Assembly (NCBI GenBank): GCA_003141555.1
Contig: PLMN01000029.1
Span: forward strand, 25,920-89,919
DNA from: Candidatus Aminicenantota bacterium
GTDB lineage: Bacteria; Acidobacteriota; Aminicenantia; Aminicenantales; UBA4085
Direction: 5' to 3'
Length of the DNA: 64,000 bases
Position 1 is the first letter of the stretch. Every line of letters begins with the position of its first letter. Shown one piece after another: positions 8,733 through 17,166 of the stretch. The notes beneath the pieces were generated by a model. It saw only the letters and a program-made list of their open reading frames with translations. It was not told the origin of the DNA and made no database searches. Made by a program: the position numbers and the translations under genes.

Positions 8733-9434
8733 TTAACCTTCCGTTTTTTCCGTATTCCAATAAATCCAAGTGGAATGAAACTGATTTTTTATTATTATAT
8801 AATCGTCCATCAAATCGATCAGGTGATCAGTTTGGGCTTTGTTAATATGCATTTTTCTCATTAAGTCTCGTTTTCTTAAGACCTTTTCCTTTTTAATGAG
8901 CTCCCCGAACTTTGACAGAATCATAAAATGCGACGTCAATTGTGGAAGTATCTTCTTAAAGTGCTCATGTATGGGGATATAAAGAATCGCTTGCAGCGTC
9001 TTCATATTATTAAGCCGCTTGATCATCGTTGATGTATCTGGTACCGGCAGCTCTGGTACATTGTATTTTCCATTACTCATCTCTCGAATTCTTATTTCTT
9101 CGGCTTTAGCAAGCGTCTTATCATTTATGCGGAATCTCTCCGTTATGGCAGGAGGCAACTTAATTAGATCATTCATATTTGGCGGCATAATATTCATCCA
9201 TTCCCGATCAACACATAAACAAAGCCACAATAAAAAAATATAATATTCATTGAGTGTGTTATGTTTTGGTTTTAATCTATGATACAGATATTTTGAAACA
9301 GTGTTCGTTCCTTTGTAATGGAGCTCATATCCCTTCCATTCTCTTCGAAACGCCTCACAAAAATCTATCGTTTGTGTATCAGGGAAAAAAGGTGAATAAA
9401 TATCTTTAGCCTGAGAAGTATTATCGTATTTCAT
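8733..9434 (-). CDS. Unknown 233-residue protein at the left end of the element
   Basis: No family recognised. The protein is rich in Lys, Ile, Asn and Tyr, unlike the host genes. Its last 60 residues (KKEKVLRKRDLMRKMHI, then TDHLIDLMDDYIIIK) look like a helix-turn-helix plus wing, so a DNA-binding regulator is possible. There is no signal peptide. It is divergent from the XRE gene and has its own TATAAT promoter. It is the first gene inside attL, a position that in many elements holds either a control gene or a defence-type cargo gene. Confidence 0.7.
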   Translation of the reverse strand: MKYDNTSQAKDIYSPFFPDTQTIDFCEAFRREWKGYELHYKGTNTVSKYLYHRLKPKHNTLNEYYIFLLWLCLCVDREWMNIMPPNMNDLIKLPPAITERFRINDKTLAKAEEIRIREMSNGKYNVPELPVPDTSTMIKRLNNMKTLQAILYIPIHEHFKKILPQLTSHFMILSKFGELIKKEKVLRKRDLMRKMHINKAQTDHLIDLMDDYIIIKNQFHSTWIYWNTEKTEG

Positions 9435-9460
9435 TTATAATCTTCACAAACCTGTCACAA

Positions 9461-9490
9461 ATTATACCCCTTTATCTTCCGTTACACCAA
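9461..9490 (-). promoter_or_regulatory. Putative promoter of the 233-residue orphan gene
   Basis: On the minus strand TTGGTG (9485-9490) and TATAAT (9461-9466) are 18 nt apart. The divergent XRE gene starts at 9528, so its product could control this intergenic region. Two TGTGA-like boxes lie between the -10 and the start codon. Confidence 0.45.
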
Positions 9491-9527
9491 TTTTGTTTCC
9501 TGAGAGAATAATGGCGTGAGGTTAGCA

Positions 9528-9764
9528 ATGAAAAACAGCCTTGGCAATAAAATCAGAATGGCCAGATTGCTTTGTCATCTGACTCAGGATGAACTATCAA
9601 AGGTAACTGGCATCGATCGAGCGCGCTTATCCCGAATCGAAAATAACTTTGTTAATCCCTCTGATCGAGAGAAATCGAGCATTTGCAGCGCGATCAGAGT
9701 ACGTTCTTCGAAAATGGGGTATGACAAAGCGATTCTAATGGAGAACCTAGATGATATCGCATAA
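9528..9764 (+). CDS. XRE-family helix-turn-helix regulator
   Basis: 78 residues. A Cro/CI-type HTH occupies about 5-50: NKIRMARLLCHLTQDELSKV, then TGIDRARLSRIEN. The ATG at 9528 is preferred to the GTG at 9516 because GAGG lies at the right distance. The C-terminus is short and has no sensor domain. It is divergent from the orphan gene and overlaps the next gene by 14 nt, so it probably controls the element's early operon (excisionase-like protein and replication ATPase). Confidence 0.75.
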   Translation: MKNSLGNKIRMARLLCHLTQDELSKVTGIDRARLSRIENNFVNPSDREKSSICSAIRVRSSKMGYDKAILMENLDDIA

Positions 9765-9999
9765 TGCTCGTGAATCGGATCCGGATAGGCCCCGGAGACG
9801 GTGGATCACCATTCGAGAAGCAGCAGAATACCTCGGCCTTTCGATAAAGGGCGCCTATGACATGGCCTCCGCTGGCAAGCTCCCGGCCGCTCGCGTCGGC
9901 CGCCTGGTCCGGATCGACGTGAAGGCCCTCGAAGCCGAGCTCGAGCGCCAGGTCTCAGGCCAAGCGCCGGCCGCCCGGGCAAAGGGCCGCGGAAAATGA
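9751..9999 (+). CDS. Excisionase-like HTH_17 DNA-binding protein
   Basis: 82 residues. A winged helix of the MerR/excisionase type lies at about 18-68: ITIREAAEYLGLSIKGAYDM, then GKLPAARVGRLVRID. The C-terminal tail is basic and low-complexity (RAKGRGK). It overlaps the XRE gene by 14 nt and the replication gene by 4 nt. It could be a recombination directionality factor, but its coupling to a replication protein equally suggests an origin-binding or copy-control role. Confidence 0.7.
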   Translation: MISHNARESDPDRPRRRWITIREAAEYLGLSIKGAYDMASAGKLPAARVGRLVRIDVKALEAELERQVSGQAPAARAKGRGK

Positions 10000-11429
10000 G
10001 CAAGGGCGACCTCGAGCGGGCCATCCTGGGCTCGCTCATTATCCGGCCTCAGTATTTTGAGCAGGCAGATCTCACACCGGGGCTTTTTTCAAGCGGGCGC
10101 TACCGGAAGACGTTTGAGATACTGTCCGAACTTTGGGAAACGACGCGCGAAGAGATCTCCCTGCCCGTCCTGGCCGAAAGAATCGGCGGGGAGGATCCGG
10201 GGATCTTCGTCGCCAGCCTGGTAGACGGGCTCCATCATTTCACGCCCGGGCAATTCGTCCAGAGCGTTGAATATCTCATGTGGCTTCGCCGGACGCGTGA
10301 GATCGGCCGGGATCTGGCCCATGAGCTCGCCCTCGAAGAGAAGACGGGGCTCCCGGACCGGGCGTCCTGGGCCCGGATATTTGAGAAGATCGACGGCCTC
10401 CGGAAATCGACGGGAAAGCAACCTGGGGCAATCCTCCGGCTTCTCAGCGAAATCGAGCCCCAGACCGTTACATGGACCTGGCCGAACAGGATCCCCCGCG
10501 GGAAGCTCACGCTAATCGTCGGGGACCCGGGGCTCGGGAAGTCCTTTTTCTGCGTAGACCTGGCCGCGCGGATATCTCAGGGCCGAAAATGGCCGGATTG
10601 TCCTGGCCAAGCGGAGCAAGGTGCCGCCCTCCTCCTCACGGCCGAAGACGGCTTGGCCGATACAATCCGCGTCCGGGCCGACGCAGCCGGCGCCGACGCC
10701 TCCCGGATTATTATCCTCGAAGGCGTCCGGGAGGGAGGGGAAATCAAATCGTTCAACCTGGCCGAACATGTTCCTATCCTCGAGGCCGTTATTCAGGACC
10801 GCGCGGATCTTGCGCTTATCGTCATCGATCCCATAAGCGCATACCTCGGGGACCTGGACAGCCACAAAAACGCCGAAGTCCGCGGCGCCCTAGCCCCGCT
10901 GTCCGCGTTGGCTGAAAAATCAAATGTCTCAATTGTCGGGGTCTCCCATTTGAACAAATCGACGGCCTCCGAAAAGGCCATTTACCGCGTCATGGGAAGC
11001 CTTTCATTCGTCGCCGCCGCCCGGGCATGTTGGGGCGTCATCATGGACCCGGAGGATCCGGACCAGGAGCATCCATCCGGACGCGTCCTGATCCCCGTAA
11101 AAACAAACCTCAGCGTACGGCCCGAACCTCTCGCCTTCAAGATCGACGAATCCGCCCGGCTTGTCTATGATCCCCGGACCGTCCATCTCAACGCCGACGA
11201 GGCCATGAATTCGAAGCGGGAGGACAGGGAGCAGCGGTCAATTACCGAGACCTGGCTCCGGGACGTCCTCAAGTCCGGCCCCCTGGACGTCAAAGAAATC
11301 ATGAAACAAGCCCGGGGGGAGGCAATCCCGGAGCCCTCAATTTATCGGGCAAGCCAAAAGCTCGGGGTAACGCGTTTAAGAAGCGGCTCGGGCCCTAACA
11401 GTCGGAGCGTTTGGGAGATTCGGGCATGA
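9996..11429 (+). CDS. Replication ATPase: DnaB N-terminal-like domain fused to RepA-type RecA-fold ATPase
   Basis: 477 residues. The first ~130 resemble the DnaB N-terminal domain (LERAILGSLIIRPQYFEQ). The core (about 160-370) is a RepA/KaiC-like ATPase with Walker A GDPGLGKS near 177-184, Walker B LIVIDPISAYLG near 277, and GVSHLNKS after it. The last ~80 residues may form a winged helix. Such proteins load or act as replicative helicases on plasmids and integrative elements. No primase domain is visible. An iteron-like cluster lies immediately downstream. Confidence 0.8.
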   Translation: MSKGDLERAILGSLIIRPQYFEQADLTPGLFSSGRYRKTFEILSELWETTREEISLPVLAERIGGEDPGIFVASLVDGLHHFTPGQFVQSVEYLMWLRRTREIGRDLAHELALEEKTGLPDRASWARIFEKIDGLRKSTGKQPGAILRLLSEIEPQTVTWTWPNRIPRGKLTLIVGDPGLGKSFFCVDLAARISQGRKWPDCPGQAEQGAALLLTAEDGLADTIRVRADAAGADASRIIILEGVREGGEIKSFNLAEHVPILEAVIQDRADLALIVIDPISAYLGDLDSHKNAEVRGALAPLSALAEKSNVSIVGVSHLNKSTASEKAIYRVMGSLSFVAAARACWGVIMDPEDPDQEHPSGRVLIPVKTNLSVRPEPLAFKIDESARLVYDPRTVHLNADEAMNSKREDREQRSITETWLRDVLKSGPLDVKEIMKQARGEAIPEPSIYRASQKLGVTRLRSGSGPNSRSVWEIRA

Positions 11430-11435
11430 GACCCC

Positions 11436-11567
11436 TCAGAATTCTCAGGTTCAAAATAAGTGATAATTCTTATAATTCTGAGAAATCTGAGAAATCTGGA
11501 AATGTCAGAATTCTCAGACTTATCAGGATTCTCAGAATTCTCATTGAATATAGAGCGAGAAATCTGG
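11436..11567. repeat. Iteron-like repeat cluster, candidate replication origin
   Basis: TCAGAATTCTCAG occurs exactly at 11436 and 11505, with one mismatch at 11523 and 11532. The inverted form CTGAGAAATCTGA/G occurs at 11478 and 11487, and a partial copy lies at 11557. Several copies are themselves near-palindromic and some overlap with a 9-bp period. The cluster starts 7 nt after the replication gene. Position, short unit and A+T richness fit an iteron origin, but a regulatory array is not excluded. From 11568 to 11787 I see no gene. Confidence 0.6.
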
Positions 11568-11787
11568 CCGCGGGCAGCCGCCTCTCTGCCCGCTTCATCC
11601 TCCCCGGATTGACGGTAGAGCGCCGGACATACAGTCCGCGGGTCATATCTGGAAAATCTGAGGCTCTGTCGACTTTCGTGACGACATCGAAACCTCTGGA
11701 TGTGCGTATCGTCAGTAATATCAATAGGTTAATATTTGAAGAGTAATCCACTAAAAAGGTCGAAAAGACAATGCTGAGGATCGAGGA

Positions 11788-12108
11788 ATGAACAAAAAAG
11801 CGCGAGTCGAAAAGATCGAAAAGACGTTGCGCGTCGCAGCCCTAAAGCAGGAAGACATCGCCATCGAGCGGGGGTTTAGAGAGTTTTTCGACTTCTATGG
11901 TCTCGTTGGTCCTTATGAGCTTTTTAGTGTTCTTGATCTGTATGAACAAACCGGGCTCGATCTGAATCAACGTGTCCGTCAGTTTCTAGCTGGAATGAAG
12001 AGGGCAGAGAAACCGGAAGACATCGACCGCGTCCGGCGGCTTATTGAACGCTGTAAAGCGAAGATGTCCGAGACTACCGGGTCAAGTGAAGTAGTCATGA
12101 AAAGTTGA
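11788..12108 (+). CDS. Unknown 106-residue helical protein
   Basis: No family recognised. It is predicted mostly helical and charged, with a possible coiled coil at the N-terminus (KKARVEKIEKTLRVAALKQE) and a basic C-terminal helix (IDRVRRLIERCKAK). There is no signal peptide or membrane segment. It ends 3 nt before the next gene, so the pair is probably co-transcribed. Base composition is intermediate between host and cargo. Confidence 0.6.
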   Translation: MNKKARVEKIEKTLRVAALKQEDIAIERGFREFFDFYGLVGPYELFSVLDLYEQTGLDLNQRVRQFLAGMKRAEKPEDIDRVRRLIERCKAKMSETTGSSEVVMKS

Positions 12109-12111
12109 AGG

Positions 12112-12522
12112 ATGGAAAAGCTGAATTCAACAAAGAGGCCATGTCGGGCGACGACGACGGACGGGCCCAGCTGTCAAGCCGCAGCGCTTCCGGGGTCGGA
12201 TTATTGTTTCTTCCATGACCCGGAACGGGCCGATGAACGAAGGGAAGCCAAGGCCGCCGGCGGGCGCCATGGCAAGATGAAGACGCTGGCCGCGGACGCG
12301 CCGGCCGTCAGGGTCGAATCCTGTCAGGACGTCGTCCGCCTTATATCGGAGACGATCAATCAGGTCCGCCGGGGCGAACTTGATCCGCGGGTTGCCAACG
12401 CCGTAGGATACCTGGCCAACATCCTGATAAAGGCCGCCGAACAGGGCGATATGGAAAAGAGGATCGAACAGCTCGAGGCCGCGGTGCAAGCGCAGGCCGA
12501 CGCAGGCAAGGGGTCGAAATGA
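12112..12522 (+). CDS. Small zinc-finger-like protein (Cys/His motif CFFH)
   Basis: 136 residues. The N-terminus has spaced Cys residues (CRATTTDGPSC) followed by CFFHDP. This C-x(9)-C, C-x(2)-H pattern is seen in small proteins encoded on phages and islands. The middle contains GGRHGKMK. The C-terminal half is helical (ISETINQVRRGELDP and onward) and ends in a coiled coil. A role in DNA binding or as an adaptor is possible, but none is established here. It follows the preceding gene by 3 nt. Confidence 0.65.
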   Translation: MEKLNSTKRPCRATTTDGPSCQAAALPGSDYCFFHDPERADERREAKAAGGRHGKMKTLAADAPAVRVESCQDVVRLISETINQVRRGELDPRVANAVGYLANILIKAAEQGDMEKRIEQLEAAVQAQADAGKGSK

Positions 12523-12692
12523 CGCGGCGAACATCGGACCCGGCAAAGATCGGCCGCCCCGCTATCCCTCCTAGCGGGTCCCGGGTTTCCCCTCTTTTCG
12601 CCCCGGGGAAGGTCCGGGCCGCCTATTCCCGCGTATTTTACACGGCGGGTGAGAATATGGCCCCGGTCCGGCGTCTATCCCATGAGGCCTAG
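12519..12692 (+). CDS. Possible 57-residue ORF overlapping the CFFH gene
   Basis: ATG at 12519 overlaps the preceding stop (ATGA) and the frame stays open to a TAG at 12690-12692. The product is basic and Pro/Arg-rich with no recognisable domain. The stretch also contains a perfect hairpin (CCCGCTA and TAGCGGG around a 7-nt loop) that could be a terminator instead. Coding status is uncertain. From 12693 to 12791 I see nothing else. Confidence 0.2.
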   Translation: MTRRTSDPAKIGRPAIPPSGSRVSPLFAPGKVRAAYSRVFYTAGENMAPVRRLSHEA

Positions 12693-12791
12693 CAATTCGG
12701 GCCTAGCCCGGCCCCGTGATCTAGGAAGGCCCGCCGATCCGCTATTGCCTGTTATTTCAAACGCGGACAGATGTATTCATTCCGCATAGGG

Positions 12792-13310
12792 CTATATTTT
12801 GTCCTTTCCTCTTGGCACACTATAAGTAATCATCAAACTATAATCCATATATTGAAGTTCGATTTTCGTAGACGGAAAATACCAGGCGACTACAGATTTA
12901 TTTACAATTCTATCGCTATTGTCCTTAAATGAAGGTGCGCCATATTTTTCCGTAAAGATCGGTTCTAAATTTTTAAAGCGCATTTGAAAAAGTCCATACT
13001 GCTTATCCGCCGCATAAATCTGTATCATTTTAAGGGTTTTCGCCGTCTTATCCATAGCAAAATAGACGTTATATTTATCGCCGTTAATATCGTAATTATT
13101 AATTCCTATGGAAGCATATAAATTCAATTGATCCCAATCTTGGGCTTTATCTAAATGGACGGCCTCGCCTTTAAATGCTTTAAGGATTTCGTCCTCAGTC
13201 ATGCCCCATTTTGCTTCCCTCCATCCTTGCACGTCCTTTAATTGGCCGAAAGTAGGGAGTGCGCAAATAAGACCGAAAAAAAGGAAGCAGACAATAATTT
13301 TGGTTTTCAT
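12792..13310 (-). CDS. Small secreted protein of unknown function
   Basis: 172 residues with a clear Sec signal peptide (IIVCFLFFGLICALPTFGQ, cleavage after TFG). The mature part starts near WREAKWGMTEDEIL, a pattern seen in short periplasmic proteins that begin with a 'WGMT' strand-helix. There is no lipobox. The Shine-Dalgarno is perfect (AAAGGAGGG). It is A+T-rich like the other cargo genes. Function unknown. Confidence 0.7.
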   Translation of the reverse strand: MKTKIIVCFLFFGLICALPTFGQLKDVQGWREAKWGMTEDEILKAFKGEAVHLDKAQDWDQLNLYASIGINNYDINGDKYNVYFAMDKTAKTLKMIQIYAADKQYGLFQMRFKNLEPIFTEKYGAPSFKDNSDRIVNKSVVAWYFPSTKIELQYMDYSLMITYSVPRGKDKI

Positions 13311-13384
13311 GGTTCCCTCCTTTTATCTCAATGATACCATAAAAACATAAGTCCCGAAGGTCGAAAGGTCCATCCCGGACCCGA

Positions 13385-13576
13385 TCAGCCCGGCGAATTA
13401 AACTCCCCGGCCTCTGTTTCATCGAAGCCCCGCCCGCAAGCTAGGCAGCGGTAGACAAGGTAGCCGTCCTCTTCGTCCGGCTCCCCGTCATCCCCCGGCA
13501 TAACGCGGACCTTTAGCATACCGTCCTCTAGCCGGATCCGGGAGCTCCCGCAAAAAGGACAGGCTTTAGCTTCCAT
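13385..13576 (-). CDS. Zinc-ribbon protein, copy 1
   Basis: 63 residues with two CxxC pairs: CPFCGS near 7-12 and CLACGRGFDE near 44-53. Between them lie an acidic GDDGEPDEEDGY segment and a beta-strand. This is a minimal rubredoxin-like zinc ribbon. It is a close paralogue of the protein at 19123-19329, also at DNA level (near-identical over the GDDGEPDE to GFDE region). The two copies lie on opposite strands. Such ribbons often bind nucleic acid or act as adaptors; no function is known here. Confidence 0.75.
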   Translation of the reverse strand: MEAKACPFCGSSRIRLEDGMLKVRVMPGDDGEPDEEDGYLVYRCLACGRGFDETEAGEFNSPG

Positions 13577-13650
13577 GCTGTTATTATATCCAAGCCCGGC
13601 CCCGGCGGACTCGCGTGTGTCTTTTGCGTTTTTTATGGCGTCGGGAAAAT

Positions 13651-13863
13651 CTATTTAAGAATAATGGTTAAACAATAAACTACGCCCGCAACTATGAGTA
13701 TAGCAATAATAAGGCCGATTATATGAACAGGATCTTTAAAGTCTATTCCGCCCGATGATAATTTTTTCGCTTCTTTTCGATTAATGGGCTCCCCGCAATT
13801 TGGGCAAGTCGGCGCATTCTCTGAAACATCTTTTCCGCAAGCTCGGCATTTGATTAGGCTCAT
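13651..13863 (-). CDS. Zinc-ribbon protein with one membrane helix
   Basis: 70 residues. An N-terminal zinc ribbon (KCRACGKDVSENAPTCPNCG) is followed by a basic linker and a single hydrophobic helix (about 47-68). This is a common tail-anchored zinc-ribbon design in bacteria with unknown role. The Shine-Dalgarno GGGGAGG precedes the start. It is unrelated in sequence to the two soluble zinc-ribbon copies in the element. Confidence 0.7.
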   Translation of the reverse strand: MSLIKCRACGKDVSENAPTCPNCGEPINRKEAKKLSSGGIDFKDPVHIIGLIIAILIVAGVVYCLTIILK

Positions 13864-13916
13864 ATTATCCTCCCCTGATATTTGTTGTAGACCCTAAGGA
13901 CTTATCGAACAGATAT

Positions 13917-14678
13917 TTATTTGACTATACAATCGACGCTATGCGTTTCAAATAAATTGTCATTGCTTAGCATTATTCTATTACTTTGTTTATTGTCTAT
14001 TGAGGCCCAAACTAGCCAATAATAATTTTCTTCTCCATTTATTACTTGACGATGGGCTGACGCAACTAGAGCATATTTGCCCGGCTTGAGCTTGAGAGAA
14101 AATTTGCCATCGGCGTCAGTCTTGGCTGTTTGTATCGGCTGAGGCAATCCATCCATATAAAATGGGGCTTCTTTCATCTTATTAGATTTAACTAGTATTT
14201 CATCTAATTGGAGTTTTTTAACTTGGGCCATATTTCGCAGTTCATCCAATTTTTTCTTTGCGGCTAAATATCTATTTTCGAGTTCTTTGGCATTATTTGT
14301 TGAACCGGCCCCCTCTACGCCCGCAATAAATACCCGCTCATTTGAATTTTTTTCCCTAAGTCTTTCATTTTCCTCTTTTACTGCTTGGGCGGTTTCTTGC
14401 TCAAGAGCCCCGATTTCTTTCTTTAGGGTCTCCAATTGTGGCGATATTTTATCAAGCTCTGATGTTGCGATTTTAACCTTTGATTGAATGATTGGGCTTA
14501 TATCGGTTTCATTAAAAGCCATTACTTCCACAAGGGCGAGCTTGAACGTCTGGGCACCTTTTGTAACTATGAAAATGTCTCCGTTCAATTCGGTATCAGC
14601 CGTGCCTTTTCCCGTTCCTTTACAGCCGTTTGATATTAGGATTCCTAAGAGGACAATCAATAAATACGTTTTTTTCAT
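13917..14678 (-). CDS. Lipoprotein with coiled coil and carboxypeptidase-regulatory-like domain
   Basis: 253 residues. Lipobox LISNGC (Cys near 19) follows a short hydrophobic segment. Residues about 65-165 form a long charged coiled coil (KISPQLETLKKEIGALEQET). The C-terminal part (TAKTDADGKFSLKLKPGKYA) matches the beta-sandwich fold common in extracellular proteins. It is probably anchored in the periplasm or outer membrane. The Shine-Dalgarno is strong (GGGAGGG). The IS21 copy lies just upstream, so its native promoter region may have been disturbed. Confidence 0.7.
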   Translation of the reverse strand: MKKTYLLIVLLGILISNGCKGTGKGTADTELNGDIFIVTKGAQTFKLALVEVMAFNETDISPIIQSKVKIATSELDKISPQLETLKKEIGALEQETAQAVKEENERLREKNSNERVFIAGVEGAGSTNNAKELENRYLAAKKKLDELRNMAQVKKLQLDEILVKSNKMKEAPFYMDGLPQPIQTAKTDADGKFSLKLKPGKYALVASAHRQVINGEENYYWLVWASIDNKQSNRIMLSNDNLFETHSVDCIVK

Positions 14679-14896
14679 CGTTCCCTCCCTGGAGCCTTTA
14701 AGGATAAATCCATTATAGGCGGATATTCGAGCTTGCGCAAAAGGGCATATCTTTTTAGATCCCCCGCGCAGCCTCGAAGGTCCGCTGTCCGCCTTGTGGG
14801 GCCTGTCCTAGCCCATTTTCCAGCCCCGCAGGGCCTCCCAGGGCCTCAATTGTGTTTTATCAAGGGAAAATACCCAAAAAAATCGTCTAAAAATAC

Positions 14897-15679
14897 TCAT
14901 GAGGCCGCGGGTATCTTTTCCGGTTGCCTTTGCCGCATGAGGGCGTGTTTCATCCGATAGCTCTCGCCCTCGAACAGCAGGATGTGCCCGTGGTGGGCGA
15001 GGCGGTCGATCATCGCCGCGGCCATCTGGTCGTCGGTGAAGATCGATCCCCATTTGGAAAACTCCATATTCGTCGTGATGATCAGGCTCCTCCTTTCGTA
15101 GCTGTCGGAGATGATCCGGAACAGCAGCTGCGCGCCGTGCTTGTCGATCGGCACGTATCCCCATTCGTCCAAGATCAGAAGTTCGGCCTTCAAGATCATG
15201 GCGAGCGTCTTCTCCAGCGTTCCGCCGGCATAGGCCTCCGAGAGGCGAACGACCAGCTGGGCCGCGGTGAAGAAGCGGGTCCGGATGCCCTGCTCGCAGG
15301 CCAGGACCCCCAGCGCCGTCGCCAGATGCGTTTTCCCCGTCCCGACCGGCCCATAAAGGACCAGGTTCTTCTTGTCCTTGATGAACGCGCCCCCGGCCAG
15401 ATCCGCCCGGGACAGATTCGGCGGCAGCCTCAGGTTCTGATATTCGTAGCCCGCGAGCGTCTTGTAAACCGGGAAGCCCGCTTCCCGCAGATACCGGGCC
15501 TTGCGGACCTCTTCCCGGTTGGCCGCCTCGCTCTTCAGGACGCGCAGCAGGAACTCCTCCTGGGCGGCCGAGCCTTCCTCGGCGCACAGATGGAGGGCCG
15601 TTTGGCTGAAGGCGAGCCGTCGCAACAGCATTGAGATCTCTTCCCGCCGCTGTGTACGATCGACTCGGGGCTTTCTCAT
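14897..15679 (-). CDS. istB: IS21-family helper ATPase IstB
   Basis: 260 residues, the usual IstB size. AAA+ ATPase with Walker A GPVGTGKT at 110-117 and Walker B LLILDEWGYVP near 170. IstB oligomerises on target DNA and directs IstA. The start codon overlaps the istA stop (ATGA). It appears intact. Confidence 0.95.
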   Translation of the reverse strand: MRKPRVDRTQRREEISMLLRRLAFSQTALHLCAEEGSAAQEEFLLRVLKSEAANREEVRKARYLREAGFPVYKTLAGYEYQNLRLPPNLSRADLAGGAFIKDKKNLVLYGPVGTGKTHLATALGVLACEQGIRTRFFTAAQLVVRLSEAYAGGTLEKTLAMILKAELLILDEWGYVPIDKHGAQLLFRIISDSYERRSLIITTNMEFSKWGSIFTDDQMAAAMIDRLAHHGHILLFEGESYRMKHALMRQRQPEKIPAAS

Positions 15680-17136
15680 GATGGATCCAAGAGCGTCCGG
15701 TCATAGGTTTCCAGGTCCGGGCCCTGCTCGGGGGCCGACATCAGGCCGTCGTAGGCGATCCTCGTCGAGATGGCCTGGAGGCTGAAGGCATCCACCGTTT
15801 GCCGCCGGACCGCCTCCTCGAGAGATTCCAGGGCGACCTCCTGCCCGAACGTCGAGATGCTGTCCGAGAGGGCTGAGAGGACCCGGCGCAAGTCCGGCCG
15901 GTCCAACGCGTCCAGCGATTCCCGAAGCGTTTCGCTCAACCCGGCCCGAAACGGACTGTTCGCCCAGGCCCGCGGCCGCCGCAGCAGCGTCTGCAGGCTC
16001 GTGGCATAATCGGCCGTATCGGTTCGTCCGTCCCCAAACGACCGACGATGGACGGCGAGCGCGCTTGCATCCGGCCGATAGACGACGACCGTATGGGCCC
16101 GCAGGCCGACCGTCAGCGTTTTCTCGGCCTGCTCCGGCGCGCTGGAGTACCAGTGCCGGCCGTCCAGGCAGAACTTCCCGTACCCGTTGGTCCGGACCTT
16201 CTCCAGCCGCTCGACCAGGAACGGCCGCTCCGGAAGCGGACTCAGATGCCGGCGCTCCTCGGCCCATAGCTCGCTGATCGTTAGGGCCTTTTTGTAATGG
16301 GGCCGGTCAAAATCCTTCTCCGCCTTCTCGAGAAGCTCCCGGTTCCAGCTCTCCAAGTCCGCCACCTCGGGCATCGGCACGAAAAAGTTCCGCCGGACGT
16401 AGCCGACCTTGTTCTCGACGTGCCCCTTCTCGTGGCCCGCCTCCGGATTGCAGAAGCTCACCGAGAAGCCGTAATGACACTTGAACCGCAGGAACAGGTC
16501 GTTCAGGCTGATCTTGTCCCGGACCCGCCGCCCCACGCCGCCGGCGTTATCGAAGACGATCCGCCGCGGCACCCCGCCGATCCAATGAAACACGTCCGCG
16601 AGCCCCTGGCAGACGCACTCGGCCGACTCCCCGCCGAACGACTGGAAAAAACCTCCGTTGCTGTGGGGGAAGCTCAGACACAGGTACTTGATCGTCCGCT
16701 TCAGGCCGCCCTCGAGAACATCCGCTTCCCCGAAGTCCGCCTGCGCTTCCCCCGCCGGCCAGACAAGCTCCAAGTAGCCCGGCTCGGCTCCCCGCTCCCG
16801 CTTCTTCTCCTTCAGGTACCGCTGGACCAGCGGATAGGAACAACGGTACGCTTCCGGGTACTCGGCCTCGAGCCTCTGATGGACGCGCTTGGCCGTGTGC
16901 CGCTGCTTGAACCGCATCCGCCGGTCTTCGGCCAGCCATTCGTCGATCTTCGGCTTCCAGGGATCCAGCTTCGACGCCGCCGTCTTCTTGCCCAGGAGGC
17001 CGCCGTTGAAGTCTTCGACCTTCATGTACTTGGCCACGGTCTTGCGGTTGAGGCTGAGCCGGCCGGCGATCTCCTGCGGCCCCAGCCCTTGTCGTTGAAG
17101 TTCCTTGATTTCGTCGATTTGATTCATTCGAAGCAT
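15676..17136 (-). CDS. istA: IS21-family transposase IstA
   Basis: 486 residues. N-terminal HTH (about 5-40: IKELQRQGLGPQEIAGRLSL) and an RNase H-like catalytic core. The likely DDE residues are D134 (AQADFGEAD), D196 (IVFDNAGG) and E241 (GHVENKVG). A basic C-terminal domain follows. The start has GGGAGGAG upstream. Length and order match the family; no frameshift seen. Confidence 0.95.
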   Translation of the reverse strand: MLRMNQIDEIKELQRQGLGPQEIAGRLSLNRKTVAKYMKVEDFNGGLLGKKTAASKLDPWKPKIDEWLAEDRRMRFKQRHTAKRVHQRLEAEYPEAYRCSYPLVQRYLKEKKRERGAEPGYLELVWPAGEAQADFGEADVLEGGLKRTIKYLCLSFPHSNGGFFQSFGGESAECVCQGLADVFHWIGGVPRRIVFDNAGGVGRRVRDKISLNDLFLRFKCHYGFSVSFCNPEAGHEKGHVENKVGYVRRNFFVPMPEVADLESWNRELLEKAEKDFDRPHYKKALTISELWAEERRHLSPLPERPFLVERLEKVRTNGYGKFCLDGRHWYSSAPEQAEKTLTVGLRAHTVVVYRPDASALAVHRRSFGDGRTDTADYATSLQTLLRRPRAWANSPFRAGLSETLRESLDALDRPDLRRVLSALSDSISTFGQEVALESLEEAVRRQTVDAFSLQAISTRIAYDGLMSAPEQGPDLETYDRTLLDPS

Positions 17137-17145
17137 GTCTCCTCC

Positions 17146-17166
17146 CTGTAGGATGTTATCCTACAG
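17146..17166. promoter_or_regulatory. Perfect 9-bp inverted repeat upstream of istA
   Basis: CTGTAGGAT and ATCCTACAG flank a 3-nt GTT. The repeat overlaps the Shine-Dalgarno region of istA, so a hairpin in the mRNA could limit translation, or a protein could bind the DNA. It lies between istA and the right end of the insertion sequence. Confidence 0.5.

Noticed and set aside
8542..8769. 75-codon minus-strand ORF next to attL
   Set aside because: It overlaps the start of better-supported 8733-9434, has no Shine-Dalgarno and an unstructured composition.
11436..11567. CRISPR array
   Set aside because: Repeats are 13 bp, overlap each other, occur in both orientations and have no regular spacers; no cas gene is in the window.
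11411..11746. 111-codon ORF with RILRF/RILRL repeats
   Set aside because: The peptide repeats are simply the translation of the iteron-like 13-mers. It lies across the candidate origin and has no recognisable domain.
12519..12600. Rho-independent terminator after the CFFH gene
   Set aside because: The CCCGCTA/TAGCGGG stem is good but no T-run follows, so it is only noted within the small ORF entry.
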